DNA of 30,578 bases from IMG/VR virus record IMGVR_UViG_3300013120_000316, positions 1 to 30,578 of that record. One strand, given 5' to 3'. The stretch is from a virus. Below, piece by piece: positions 1-5,933 of this stretch (positions are counted from its first letter, which is position 1; each line of letters opens with the position of its first letter). The position numbers and the translations under genes are program-made. A model generated the notes under the pieces. It searched no databases. It was not told the DNA's origin and saw only the letters and a list, made by a program, of their open reading frames with translations.

Positions 1-1
1 C

Positions 2-280
2 ACTAAGAACGGTCGCGCATATGCCTTTCTCTGCAAGCTCGAAGCTGACCTCTTTGGAAAATACTACGGTAAAGAATTTGAAAGAAAATTAAAACGTGTC
101 GACGAACTAAAGCAAAATATAGCGTTTTTAGCCGATAAAATAATAGAAGTGGAACAAAGACACACAGAAGAGCAAACAATTAAAATTTCGCATAGCTTAT
201 TAGCTAAAAAAAGGGGTATTGATGAGAGGTATGTAAACGAGTTAGCTTATAAAGATGTGAGAAAATTTTTTGATATCTAA
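2..280 (+). CDS. Partial unknown protein, C-terminal 92 aa
   Basis: An open frame runs in from the left edge without a start and stops at TAA 278-280. The visible part reads TKNGRAYAFLCKLEADLFGK and then a charged, helix-rich stretch (about residues 25-65, likely coiled coil) ending in DVRKFFDI. I do not recognise the family. It leads the + strand early block and is followed 20 nt later by the FtsK-gamma-like gene, so it probably belongs to the same transcript. Codon use is AT-rich like its neighbours. The reading frame is well supported because it has no stops over 92 codons and sensible composition; the function is unknown. Confidence 0.6.
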   Translation, partial: TKNGRAYAFLCKLEADLFGKYYGKEFERKLKRVDELKQNIAFLADKIIEVEQRHTEEQTIKISHSLLAKKRGIDERYVNELAYKDVRKFFDI

Positions 281-299
281 ATCTGTAAAATTTAAAATT

Positions 300-488
300 A
301 TGGCATTAAAAGAGATAATAGACGAATTTGAGAACGAGCGGGAGCAGCGGCTTGACGAGATAATAAGATGGTTTAAAAGCAATGATACGGAAATAACCGT
401 AAGTGTAATACAACGTCAATTTAGCCTTGGTTGGCGTGCTGCCAATAGAGCACTAAGGCAGATTAAAGATAAAAACTCAGAAAAATGA
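300..488 (+). CDS. Small winged-helix protein resembling the FtsK gamma domain
   Basis: 62 aa from ATG 300. A TTG at 270 in the same frame overlaps the upstream gene and is less likely. Residues 30-55 (VIQRQFSLGWRAANRALRQI) resemble the recognition-helix part of the FtsK gamma winged-helix domain, whose family pattern is roughly SxLQRRFxIGYxRAAxLxxxLE. Stand-alone gamma-like proteins are known in phages and probably bind DNA. The N-terminus is an acidic/basic helix. The stop overlaps the next gene's ATG (ATGA at 485-488), so the two are translationally coupled. Assignment as a DNA-binding protein is an inference from this motif; the target is unknown. Confidence 0.7.
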   Translation: MALKEIIDEFENEREQRLDEIIRWFKSNDTEITVSVIQRQFSLGWRAANRALRQIKDKNSEK

Positions 489-955
489 TACATAAAAACG
501 CAGAAATTGGAAACACTAAAGGGATAACGTTAATAGAGCTTGGAGGGGGCGATGTTCAAATAAGTGTGATTAGTTGTAAGGTTAATAAATACACAGGAGT
601 TGAGTTTGTAAATGATAAACCAACCCCTATTGGAACTAAACACAATACCGTAGGATGCACAACCGACAACACACAACCCCAAGCAATACTATCATTTACA
701 AGCGTTGCAAGCATAGAGGTTGTTGAAAGAGCGTTGGCAAAAGCGAAAATATTGCTAAGAAATATGGATAGCCGTATTGACAAAGCATTGCATATAGCTG
801 ATGTTAGCGGTTGTTTTTCAGCGGCAGATATAAAGAAAGCTTACCAAGCTGGCGCAATAGAAACATTAACCGATGGAACCGGCAAGAATACGCCAAGCTT
901 TAATGACCTTAAAGAAATTGAAATTGATGCTAAAAAGTGGTTAGAGAACACATAA
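485..955 (+). CDS. Unknown early phage protein, 156 aa
   Basis: Starts at an ATGA overlap with the upstream gene and ends at TAA 953-955. The first half is rich in beta-forming residues (GITLIELGGGDVQISVISCKV) and the second half is helical with a short acidic tail ending KKWLENT. It contains the phrase DKALHIADVSG; the protein at 2777 starts with a similar DKALHIVTH, which may be chance. I do not recognise the family. The stop codon lies inside a CATAACGG motif (951-958) that recurs after several other genes of this region. Confidence 0.65.
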   Translation: MIHKNAEIGNTKGITLIELGGGDVQISVISCKVNKYTGVEFVNDKPTPIGTKHNTVGCTTDNTQPQAILSFTSVASIEVVERALAKAKILLRNMDSRIDKALHIADVSGCFSAADIKKAYQAGAIETLTDGTGKNTPSFNDLKEIEIDAKKWLENT

Positions 956-1000
956 CGGATCGTGTGCTTTGCGCAGTATTTTTAACAATTAAAAGATAAT

Positions 1001-1177
1001 ATGGAAAAAGTAACTAAAGAAAAATTTTACGAGGTGCTAAGTAAAACACCTTACAGAACATCTGTTGTTTTAGGTATCAAGGGAATGAGATATAACGGAA
1101 CAAAAGGACTGTTTAAGAATTCTATGTTTGCAAAAAAAGTTGATGGAGAATACTATTTAAATAAAGCGTTCTTGTAA
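1001..1177 (+). CDS. Small unknown protein, 58 aa
   Basis: ATG 1001 to TAA 1177 gives a basic 58-aa protein beginning MEKVTKEKFYEVLSKTPYRT and ending EYYLNKAFL. The order helix (residues 3-14), then a basic beta-like part (RTSVVLGIKGMRYNG) would suit a small DNA-binding fold, but no family is recognised. It sits between two genes of similar codon use with a 45-nt upstream gap holding the CATAACGG element. Good codon periodicity and A-rich start context (AAAAGATAATATG) support it as a real gene. Confidence 0.55.
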   Translation: MEKVTKEKFYEVLSKTPYRTSVVLGIKGMRYNGTKGLFKNSMFAKKVDGEYYLNKAFL

Positions 1178-1205
1178 TGCACTACAACGAATAAAATACA
1201 GACAA

Positions 1206-1514
1206 ATGATAAACGAGATACGAAACGATAAAAGTAAAATGGCTATGCAGTATGACACACTATTATGCGCTGCTATTTATAAGATATTAGACCAGAACTG
1301 GAAAGATGATATGCAGCCTAGTGAATTTAGTGCGTTTTGGTATGGATACGACACACTTAGCGACTGTTTATTCGAAGAAGGATTTAAGACTGTAACCAAC
1401 AAAGAAATGAAACACGCTATGCAGTACCTAAAAGAGAAAGGAGCGGTTGAACTTAGACCTACTTATGATTGCGATTATAAAATATGTGGTCGGGGTTGGT
1501 TTAGTTGCGCATAA
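1206..1514 (+). CDS. Unknown early phage protein, 102 aa
   Basis: ATG 1206 to TAA 1514. The protein is acidic and helical in the first 70 residues (DTLLCAAIYKILDQNWKDDM; TNKEMKHAMQYLKEKGAVEL) and ends with a cysteine-rich tail CDYKICGRGWFSCA. The helical part ending in LKEKGAVELRPTY resembles a winged-helix layout (helix followed by a beta hairpin), but this is only an impression. No family recognised. The stop codon is embedded in GCATAACGG (1509-1517), the recurring motif at gene ends of this block. Confidence 0.6.
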   Translation: MINEIRNDKSKMAMQYDTLLCAAIYKILDQNWKDDMQPSEFSAFWYGYDTLSDCLFEEGFKTVTNKEMKHAMQYLKEKGAVELRPTYDCDYKICGRGWFSCA

Positions 1515-1557
1515 CGGTTTTAACATGTGCCGTTTCAGAAACATGTACAGATAAATT
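1509..1557 (+). repeat. Intergenic TAACGG element with paired arms
   Basis: GCATAACGG (1509-1517) overlaps the stop codon. AACGG (1513-1517) pairs with CCGTT (1530-1534), and ACATGT occurs at 1523-1528 and again at 1541-1546, so the region can fold in two ways. The 3' part TACAGATAAAT is shared with the gaps upstream of 1206 and 4593. It looks like a degenerate member of the cassette-boundary elements described at 3749 and 14601. Confidence 0.5.
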
Positions 1558-1615
1558 AATAATTAAACTACTACCTCACAAGTAATATTTGTGCGGTGGG
1601 ATAAAAAATAAAATT

Positions 1616-2131
1616 ATGTGGATTTGTGGAAAATGTTTAAAAGTAATAGACCCAATTAATGTAACATTTAACGAGGAATGTGAATTTTGCGGAGAAGAGC
1701 TAACGACATTAGAAGAAATAAATAGTCTGCTTGAAACTAAACTCAGCTTTCATGATTTGAATGAAACAGCAAATCAAATATGGACTGCAAAAAAATGTGA
1801 CGATAAGGAAAATCGGGATAATTATCTCCAAAATGCACTAAATGACATTAATAAAATATTGAAACTGTACGAACTTAGTGCGTTGGCAAAGGCTGAAACG
1901 AACGAGATAGTAAAAGAAAAAAAAGGGAGGGATTTTAGCGTGGGCGACTACTGCACTGTATTCGATGGAAACAGATGGATGAAAACTGGCGATATTGGCA
2001 ATAACGAAAGCTTTTGGGTTAAGGCCCTAATTACAGGATTTAGAAAAACAGAACATAATGAACTTTTAGTTGATGTGGTGTTTGATAATGGAAGGGAAAG
2101 CAAAGGTCATTATATTGAGGGGGTTTTGTAA
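1616..2131 (+). CDS. Zinc-ribbon protein with C-terminal SH3-like segment, 171 aa
   Basis: ATG 1616 is preferred because the cysteine pairs start right after it (MWICGKC...CEFCGEE); an upstream non-ATG start at 1589 would add nine poorly conserved-looking residues. Two CxxC pairs in the first 30 residues form a likely zinc ribbon. A helical middle follows. The last 65 residues (FSVGDYCTVFDGNRWMKTGD...VDVVFDNGRESKGHYIEGVL) look like a small SH3/Tudor-type beta barrel, similar in style to the protein at 2777. Function unknown; zinc ribbons in phage early proteins often contact nucleic acid or polymerase. Its stop codon lies within a 16-bp palindrome (2127-2142). Confidence 0.65.
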   Translation: MWICGKCLKVIDPINVTFNEECEFCGEELTTLEEINSLLETKLSFHDLNETANQIWTAKKCDDKENRDNYLQNALNDINKILKLYELSALAKAETNEIVKEKKGRDFSVGDYCTVFDGNRWMKTGDIGNNESFWVKALITGFRKTEHNELLVDVVFDNGRESKGHYIEGVL

Positions 2132-2142
2132 TATATATTACA
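2127..2142. promoter_or_regulatory. Perfect 16-bp palindrome TGTAATATATATTACA
   Basis: TGTAATATATATTACA is its own reverse complement, overlaps the stop codon of the zinc-ribbon gene and lies 95 nt upstream of an XRE-like gene. The same 16 bp are the core of a 24-bp perfect palindrome at 25005-25028 between divergent promoters. Two exact copies in promoter-side DNA point to an operator for one dimeric regulator. Confidence 0.6.
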
Positions 2143-2153
2143 TTTTGGTATTT

Positions 2154-2205
2154 TATCGGAATTATCCCCCGTATTTATTTGATTTATCTGAAACTTATTC
2201 CGATA
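2154..2205 (+). promoter_or_regulatory. 9-bp inverted repeat in the leader of the 2237 gene
   Basis: TATCGGAAT (2154-2162) and ATTCCGATA (2197-2205) are perfect reverse complements separated by 34 nt that include a run of C (2165-2169) and TTTG/TTTATCTG promoter-like words. Together with the palindrome at 2127 this gap of 105 nt is the most structured in the early block. It may hold the promoter and operator of the downstream XRE-like gene, or an RNA hairpin with a large loop. Confidence 0.4.
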
Positions 2206-2236
2206 TTGCAAATGTAATTAAATAGAAAATTGTAAT

Positions 2237-2764
2237 ATGAAGAGTCTAATAAAAAAACAGTTTAAAGCTCTCGAAATAACTCAGGAGTCTTTTTGTAAAA
2301 AATTTAATTATAAATACAAAGATTTTGCTGATAAGGTGAAAAGGATGCAAAACAGTATTGATAAGATAAATAAATTCCTAGAGCCTTTAGATTTGGAAAT
2401 TCAAGTTAATTTTAAAGGTTTGTATATGATACCAGAACTAAACAAAGAATACGATTACTTTGATGATGGGAAAATAACCCCAAGCAGACACGACAAAGTT
2501 ACAATAACCGAACTTGTGCGTTTTAACGAAATAGATAAAGAGATAAAGGCTGAATGGCTTGAAGAAGTTGAGCAATGCCACTGGCTTTATAATAAAGAGA
2601 CAGACTATTTTGTCAAGGGGAGACTTAAAGAAACGAAAGAAGATGTGATATTTGTACGAACCTTAGACAGCGGATGGTTTAGTTTAGGATGGTGGGCGGG
2701 GCGTTTAGATATGGATGGAAGTTTGGCAGCTGTTGCTGTAGGTAGTTTATTAAATAACAACTAA
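2237..2764 (+). CDS. XRE-like N-terminal domain fused to unknown C-terminal domain, 175 aa
   Basis: Residues 1-55 (KKQFKALEITQESFCKKF...SIDKINKFLEPLDLEIQV) follow the XRE-family helix-turn-helix pattern: a TQESF helix 2, then a helix ending in a LEPLxLEIxV beta strand, as in many phage and antitoxin regulators. Residues 85-175 are unrelated to common repressors; they contain YFVKGRLKETKEDVIFVRTL and a glycine/tryptophan-rich segment GWFSLGWWAGRLDMDGS. I do not recognise this C-terminal part. The leader carries a palindrome and an inverted repeat, which fits autoregulation. Regulator is the best guess, with moderate confidence. Confidence 0.65.
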   Translation: MKSLIKKQFKALEITQESFCKKFNYKYKDFADKVKRMQNSIDKINKFLEPLDLEIQVNFKGLYMIPELNKEYDYFDDGKITPSRHDKVTITELVRFNEIDKEIKAEWLEEVEQCHWLYNKETDYFVKGRLKETKEDVIFVRTLDSGWFSLGWWAGRLDMDGSLAAVAVGSLLNNN

Positions 2765-2776
2765 AAACACTAAGTA

Positions 2777-2974
2777 ATGAGCGATGATAAAGCATTGCAT
2801 ATAGTTACCCACCGTGCTTTTACTAAAGGGCAAAAAGTTAAAGTATTAGTAGGCTGTGTGTGGCAAAATGCAGAGGTTGAAGATTACCACACAGACCCTA
2901 AATATTACTTATGTGGAACTGATGACTGGTCAACCCACTTCCACGAAGGCAACATAAAGGCCACTAAATTTTAA
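2777..2974 (+). CDS. Small SH3-like unknown protein, 65 aa
   Basis: ATG 2777 lies 12 nt after the previous stop, so the two are likely co-transcribed. Residues 14-65 (FTKGQKVKVLVGCVWQNAEVEDY...) have the alternating pattern of a small five-strand beta barrel, comparable to the C-terminus of the zinc-ribbon protein at 1616. The last codons and the stop share 18 bases (GGCCACTAAATTTTAAAA, 2959-2976) with the non-coding element at 14607-14624. Function unknown. Confidence 0.6.
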   Translation: MSDDKALHIVTHRAFTKGQKVKVLVGCVWQNAEVEDYHTDPKYYLCGTDDWSTHFHEGNIKATKF

Positions 2975-2978
2975 AAAT

Positions 2979-3230
2979 ATGACAAAAAAGAACGAAACAA
3001 ACGTACAAGCGAGAACTTATAAGGAATTTAAGAAGCTATTAAAACTCTCTTATAATATGGGCTACACATTCAGACATAAGCAGCATGGAGCTTTCAAACT
3101 CTGGTATATCAGAGGCTGCAACGGAATTAGCTTATCTGATTGCAAGAGAATTAAATACATAGAACAAGGGTGCAATATAGATACTATTAGTTACAGAGAG
3201 TTTTTATCAAGCTTACACGGAGAGGTTTAG
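2979..3230 (+). CDS. Unknown basic protein, 83 aa
   Basis: ATG 2979 is 4 nt after the previous stop. The protein is basic with aromatic residues (TYKEFKKLLKLSYNMGYTFRH...FKLWYIRGCNGISLSDC). The pattern of a lysine-rich helix followed by beta-like strands is seen in small phage DNA-binding or inhibitor proteins, but no family is recognised. Co-transcribed with 2237 and 2777 judging from the tight spacing. Downstream TATAACG (3239-3245) follows 9 nt after the stop. Confidence 0.6.
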   Translation: MTKKNETNVQARTYKEFKKLLKLSYNMGYTFRHKQHGAFKLWYIRGCNGISLSDCKRIKYIEQGCNIDTISYREFLSSLHGEV

Positions 3231-3288
3231 TATGTTTTTATAACGTATGGGTAAGTTTAGCACGAATGATTTAGTAATAATTTAACAC

Positions 3289-3741
3289 ATGAAAACGATG
3301 GAATATACAGGAAAACTTTACGGAAAAATAGGAAATAAATATTTTGATACAGGAGTTACAAGCGAGGATTACGACAAACTACAAACGATGAATATAGAAC
3401 AAACATTAAATGACGTTGCGAACTATTTTAAGCACAAAATAATTGAAGGTGAATTTGAATTTAAAAAGTGCGGGGAGCATACAGCAACAGTATTAATTGA
3501 TGAAAAATACGAGTTCCAATTATGGATAGCTAATGAGCCAAAAAACAACTTTGACTTTTATGATAGTAGCTTTATGATTAAAAATAGCGCCGACTTTCTG
3601 AAATTTAGAACACAAAAAGAACGACTTGCGGGGTGGAGACAGATTAAACCACACGTACAAGCTTACAAAAACAAGGTGCTTAAAAGAGAGAAGCAAAAGG
3701 AACTTAATAGGCTAAAAAAGGAATTAGAAGCACTTGATTAG
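3289..3741 (+). CDS. Unknown phage protein, 150 aa
   Basis: Begins MKTMEYTGKLYGKIGNKYFD; the phrase TGKLYGKIGxKYxxxxxTSEDYDKL is one I associate with small phage-encoded hypothetical proteins, but no function is attached to it. The centre has a beta-rich stretch (HTATVLIDEKYEFQLWIANEP), and residues 115-150 form a basic coiled coil (YKNKVLKREKQKELNRLKKEL). ATG 3298 (residue 4) is an alternative start. It is followed by the cassette-like intergenic element at 3749-3846. Confidence 0.65.
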   Translation: MKTMEYTGKLYGKIGNKYFDTGVTSEDYDKLQTMNIEQTLNDVANYFKHKIIEGEFEFKKCGEHTATVLIDEKYEFQLWIANEPKNNFDFYDSSFMIKNSADFLKFRTQKERLAGWRQIKPHVQAYKNKVLKREKQKELNRLKKELEALD

Positions 3742-3748
3742 CCTTGCA

Positions 3749-3846
3749 TATAACGGTTTGTATAAGATTTGAAGGGCAAACCACTAACGATAATTAAGAG
3801 AGCAAAAGGCTATATTGTCCTTTTAATTTTATACTTCGTTATAGCC
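3749..3846 (+). repeat. attC-like bipartite palindrome
   Basis: The order is TATAACG (3749-3755), 4 nt, GTATAA (3760-3765), a 63-nt centre, TTATAC (3829-3834), 2 nt, CGTTATA (3837-3843). Both arm pairs are perfect reverse complements and the spacers differ in length on the two sides. This outer pair/inner pair layout with asymmetric spacing is the R''-L''...L'-R' layout of integron attC sites. The right boundary word GTTATAGCC (3838-3846) is the reverse complement of GGCTATAAC (4150-4158) after the next gene. Structure is seen; the integron connection is inference. Confidence 0.5.
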
Positions 3847-3862
3847 AGTTAATTTTATAATA

Positions 3863-4147
3863 ATGCACAGAAATCCAAAAACAGTACGTGAGCTTAAAGA
3901 AACAATAAGCTTAAAAGAAAGTGAATTAATAGAACTTAAGCACCAATTAAAAAACGAACTTGAATTAGTGCCTGTAGGTTACGAGCTTATTGGTTCTGGT
4001 GATGAAGTTAAGGCGGGGGCGTTGGGTTATGAGCCTTACCACGGAAATTGGAGCAAAACAGGAAACTCGGTAGGTAAGATACTGAATGAGCAAGGATATG
4101 TAACAGGAATAACCCATAGAGGGTGGAAATATGCCAACCCGGTTTAA
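3863..4147 (+). CDS. Small coiled-coil protein in a cassette-like unit, 94 aa
   Basis: Residues 5-35 (TVRELKETISLKESELIELKHQLKNELELV) are a clear amphipathic coiled coil. The C-terminal half is glycine-rich (GSGDEVKAGALGYEPYHGNWSKTGNSVGKI) and ends HRGWKYANPV. Function unknown. The gene is bounded by a perfect 9-bp inverted repeat, GTTATAGCC on the left and GGCTATAAC 2 nt after the stop, so the whole unit resembles a one-gene cassette of about 310 bp. Start ATG 3863 follows an A/T-rich leader (TTTTATAATAATG). Confidence 0.6.
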   Translation: MHRNPKTVRELKETISLKESELIELKHQLKNELELVPVGYELIGSGDEVKAGALGYEPYHGNWSKTGNSVGKILNEQGYVTGITHRGWKYANPV

Positions 4148-4149
4148 TT

Positions 4150-4158
4150 GGCTATAAC
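4150..4158 (+). repeat. Right inverted end GGCTATAAC of the 3863 unit
   Basis: GGCTATAAC directly follows the stop codon at 4147 and is the exact reverse complement of GTTATAGCC at 3838-3846. The following bases continue as GCAGATGGGG. In integron cassettes the first bases of a cassette and the R'' box behind its gene pair in this way. Confidence 0.5.
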
Positions 4159-4197
4159 GCAGATGGGGTATGTGCTGAGAATTTAAAACAATTAGAT

Positions 4198-4503
4198 ATG
4201 ATAAAACTTAAAGACAAAATTAATAAGAGTGTGGCATTACGAACAATACGCAGAGATGCTGAAAAGATGTACAAAGAAAGTTGGCAGCCTGAATTGCAAA
4301 TAGAAGCCTATGTAAAAGGGGCAGAGGCTATTTTAAATTATTTGCACATACCACGTGTTAGCGGTAGTTTTCACTCAAATACAAACGAAGAGAATGAAAA
4401 GATACTGACTGATATACTTTACGAACATACAGATGAAAAAGAGATGAAAATTAGAGAAGTTGATTATGAGGAAGTGATTAAGGATATAATGGAATATTTT
4501 TAA
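4198..4503 (+). CDS. Unknown helical protein, 101 aa
   Basis: ATG 4198 is chosen over an in-frame ATG at 4123, which would overlap the previous gene and run through the GGCTATAAC boundary. The protein is helical and acidic (ALRTIRRDAEKMYKESWQPE; EAYVKGAEAILNYLHI; EVDYEEVIKDIMEYF). No family recognised. The pattern AxxIYKESWxPELxxEAYxxGA is reminiscent of phage proteins of unknown function. It is followed by ACCGCTAACGGCC (4507-4519), another TAACGG element, and a CCAG...CTGG hairpin. Confidence 0.6.
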   Translation: MIKLKDKINKSVALRTIRRDAEKMYKESWQPELQIEAYVKGAEAILNYLHIPRVSGSFHSNTNEENEKILTDILYEHTDEKEMKIREVDYEEVIKDIMEYF

Positions 4504-4509
4504 ATAACC

Positions 4510-4535
4510 GCTAACGGCCACCAGCTATGAACTGG
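4510..4535 (+). repeat. GCTAACGG element with CCAG/CTGG hairpin
   Basis: GCTAACGG (4510-4517) lies 6 nt behind the stop, followed by CCAGCTATGAACTGG (CCAG and CTGG arms around seven bases). The next stretch TTACAGATAAATGATAAAACGAG resembles the leaders at about 1191 and 1546. It is a further, degenerate member of the recurring gene-end element. Confidence 0.4.
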
Positions 4536-4592
4536 CTTTGATTGATTACAGATAAATGATAAAACGAGTATAAAACTTTAAAAACACGAGCG

Positions 4593-4832
4593 ATGGCAGA
4601 TGCTAAAATAACGAGACTTAGGAACTTATTAACGCCTGTAAAGAACTACTTTACATTGCTAGAGGTCGCAGAAAAAGCAAGCGCAAACGATGAGATAGAA
4701 AAGTTTAATGTTACGCTTGCTATAATGAGGACGGAAATAGAAAGGATTAACGAGACTAAAGAAGAGATATGGGGAATAATAGCTGAAATCCCAGATAACG
4801 CGTGCGACGGTTTGGCTAAACGGTCGTTTTAA
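4593..4832 (+). CDS. Small helical unknown protein, 79 aa
   Basis: Begins MADAKITRLRNLLTPVKNYF and is almost entirely helical with an acidic second half (NVTLAIMRTEIERINETKEEIWGIIAEIPD). No catalytic motif or family is recognised. ATG 4593 follows an A-rich stretch. The last codons (GLAKRSF) and the stop overlap the GGCTAAACGG arm (4814-4823) of the intergenic element that precedes the methyltransferase. Confidence 0.6.
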   Translation: MADAKITRLRNLLTPVKNYFTLLEVAEKASANDEIEKFNVTLAIMRTEIERINETKEEIWGIIAEIPDNACDGLAKRSF

Positions 4833-4857
4833 TGCCGTTTTAGCTGTTGTTAGGCAC
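4814..4857 (+). repeat. attC-like element before the methyltransferase
   Basis: GGCTAAACGG (4814-4823) pairs with CCGTTTTAGC (4835-4844) except for a one-base offset, and GTTAGGCAC follows at 4849-4857. GTTAGGC fits the integron R' consensus GTTRRRY exactly. GTTAGGCAC is the reverse complement of GTGCCTAAC at 5837-5845 behind the methyltransferase gene. Confidence 0.5.
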
Positions 4858-4883
4858 AGTTTACCACCGATAAAATTAATAGA

Positions 4884-5834
4884 ATGGAATTAAATACAGT
4901 ACATAATATAGATTTTTTAAATAATGATTTGCCCGATAAATGTGCAAATTTAATAATTGCAGACCCTCCATACTTCGAGGTAAAAGGAGATTTTGATTTT
5001 GTATGGAATAGCTTTGAAGATTATTTAAAAGACGTTGAAAAATGGGCTATTGAATGTAAAAGGATTTTATCAGATAATGGCACTTTGTTTTGGTATGGAG
5101 ATGCTAAAAATATCGCTTATGCTCAAATAATTTTTGATAAGCATTTTAATTTAATGAGCAATGTTACTTGTCATATTTTTGATAGGCAAACAAATAAAAC
5201 ACCAATAGAAGAAGCACGTAGTTTTATTAGTACTACTGAACGTATTTTAATGTATAGCAACGAAACGTATAATTTAACTCAATGTGTTTACCATATACGG
5301 GATTACATAAGAAAAGAAATAACCAAAGCAAAAGGTAAAATAGTATTAAAGCAAGTTAATGAAGCTTTAGGAACTGCAACAAATGGTGGTGGTGTTGCAA
5401 GTGCTTGCTTAAGCTTAAATAAAGCTGAGCCAACAATGCTAACAAAAGAAATGTATGAGAAATTGCAAGATTGGTGCTATCCATATTTACGCAAGGAATA
5501 CGATGAACTACGCAAGGAATACGATGAACTACGCAGACCATTTAACCCAACAGAAAAATATAAAATGGATGTATTAAGAGTTTCACAAGAAGGGCACATT
5601 ACAGGTAAATACGACCACGACACAGTAAAACCAGAAAAGCTAACAAGGATATTAATAAACACTTGTAGCCGTGAAAATGATTTAGTAGTAGTTCCTTTTG
5701 CTGGAAGTGGAACAGAGTGTGCAATGAGTGCAAAAGAAAAACGTAATTTTATAGGCTACGAGATAACAGAGAAACACGCAAAGATGGCACAAGATAGAGC
5801 GAATAAAATATTAAAAGAACCTACTTTGTTTTAA
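4884..5834 (+). CDS. DNA N6-adenine methyltransferase, beta-type motif order
   Basis: 316 aa. The catalytic motif DPPY is at residues 27-30 and the AdoMet-binding motif FAGSGT at about 272-277, followed by NFIGYEI. Motif IV before motif I is the order of beta-class amino-methyltransferases; DPPY usually indicates N6-adenine. The enzyme should methylate a specific DNA site, most likely to protect phage DNA or tune gene expression; no restriction partner is present. Residues about 202-217 contain a duplicated KEYDELR heptad encoded by a perfect 21-bp tandem repeat. The gene is bounded by 9-bp inverted ends GTTAGGCAC and GTGCCTAAC, so it may be an acquired cassette. Start ATG 4884 is clear. Confidence 0.92.
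   Translation: MELNTVHNIDFLNNDLPDKCANLIIADPPYFEVKGDFDFVWNSFEDYLKDVEKWAIECKRILSDNGTLFWYGDAKNIAYAQIIFDKHFNLMSNVTCHIFDRQTNKTPIEEARSFISTTERILMYSNETYNLTQCVYHIRDYIRKEITKAKGKIVLKQVNEALGTATNGGGVASACLSLNKAEPTMLTKEMYEKLQDWCYPYLRKEYDELRKEYDELRRPFNPTEKYKMDVLRVSQEGHITGKYDHDTVKPEKLTRILINTCSRENDLVVVPFAGSGTECAMSAKEKRNFIGYEITEKHAKMAQDRANKILKEPTLF
5488..5535 (+). repeat. 21-bp tandem repeat inside the methyltransferase gene
   Basis: Two perfect copies of a 21-bp unit (5488-5508 and 5509-5529, starting TACGCAAGGAATACG) and a partial third copy (5530-5535). The unit keeps the frame and encodes RKEYDEL. Copy number could change by slippage, adding or removing one helical heptad between the two halves of the enzyme. 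Confidence 0.85.
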
Positions 5835-5836
5835 TT

Positions 5837-5911
5837 GTGCCTAACTACGTTATATAAGACAGTCCACTGGTGTATATACTCCAAATAAGACGGATATAAA
5901 CACCGTAGTTA
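5837..5911 (+). repeat. attC-like element behind the methyltransferase
   Basis: GTGCCTAAC (5837-5845) contains GCCTAAC, which fits the integron R'' consensus RYYYAAC. TAACTACG (5842-5849) pairs perfectly with CGTAGTTA (5904-5911), and an inner TATAT/ATATA pair follows with unequal spacing. Total length about 75 bp, in the usual attC range. It starts 3 nt after the methyltransferase stop. Confidence 0.5.
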
Positions 5912-5933
5912 AAATTTGTTAAAAAAATAACTT

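Noticed and set aside
4123-4197. Upstream extension of the 4198 gene from ATG 4123
   Set aside because: It would overlap the end of the 3863 gene and read through the GGCTATAAC boundary; ATG 4198 has a normal A-rich context.
5356-5662. Two - strand frames over the methyltransferase gene
   Set aside because: Antisense shadows created partly by the 21-bp tandem repeat (RSSSYSLRSSSYSL); no independent support.
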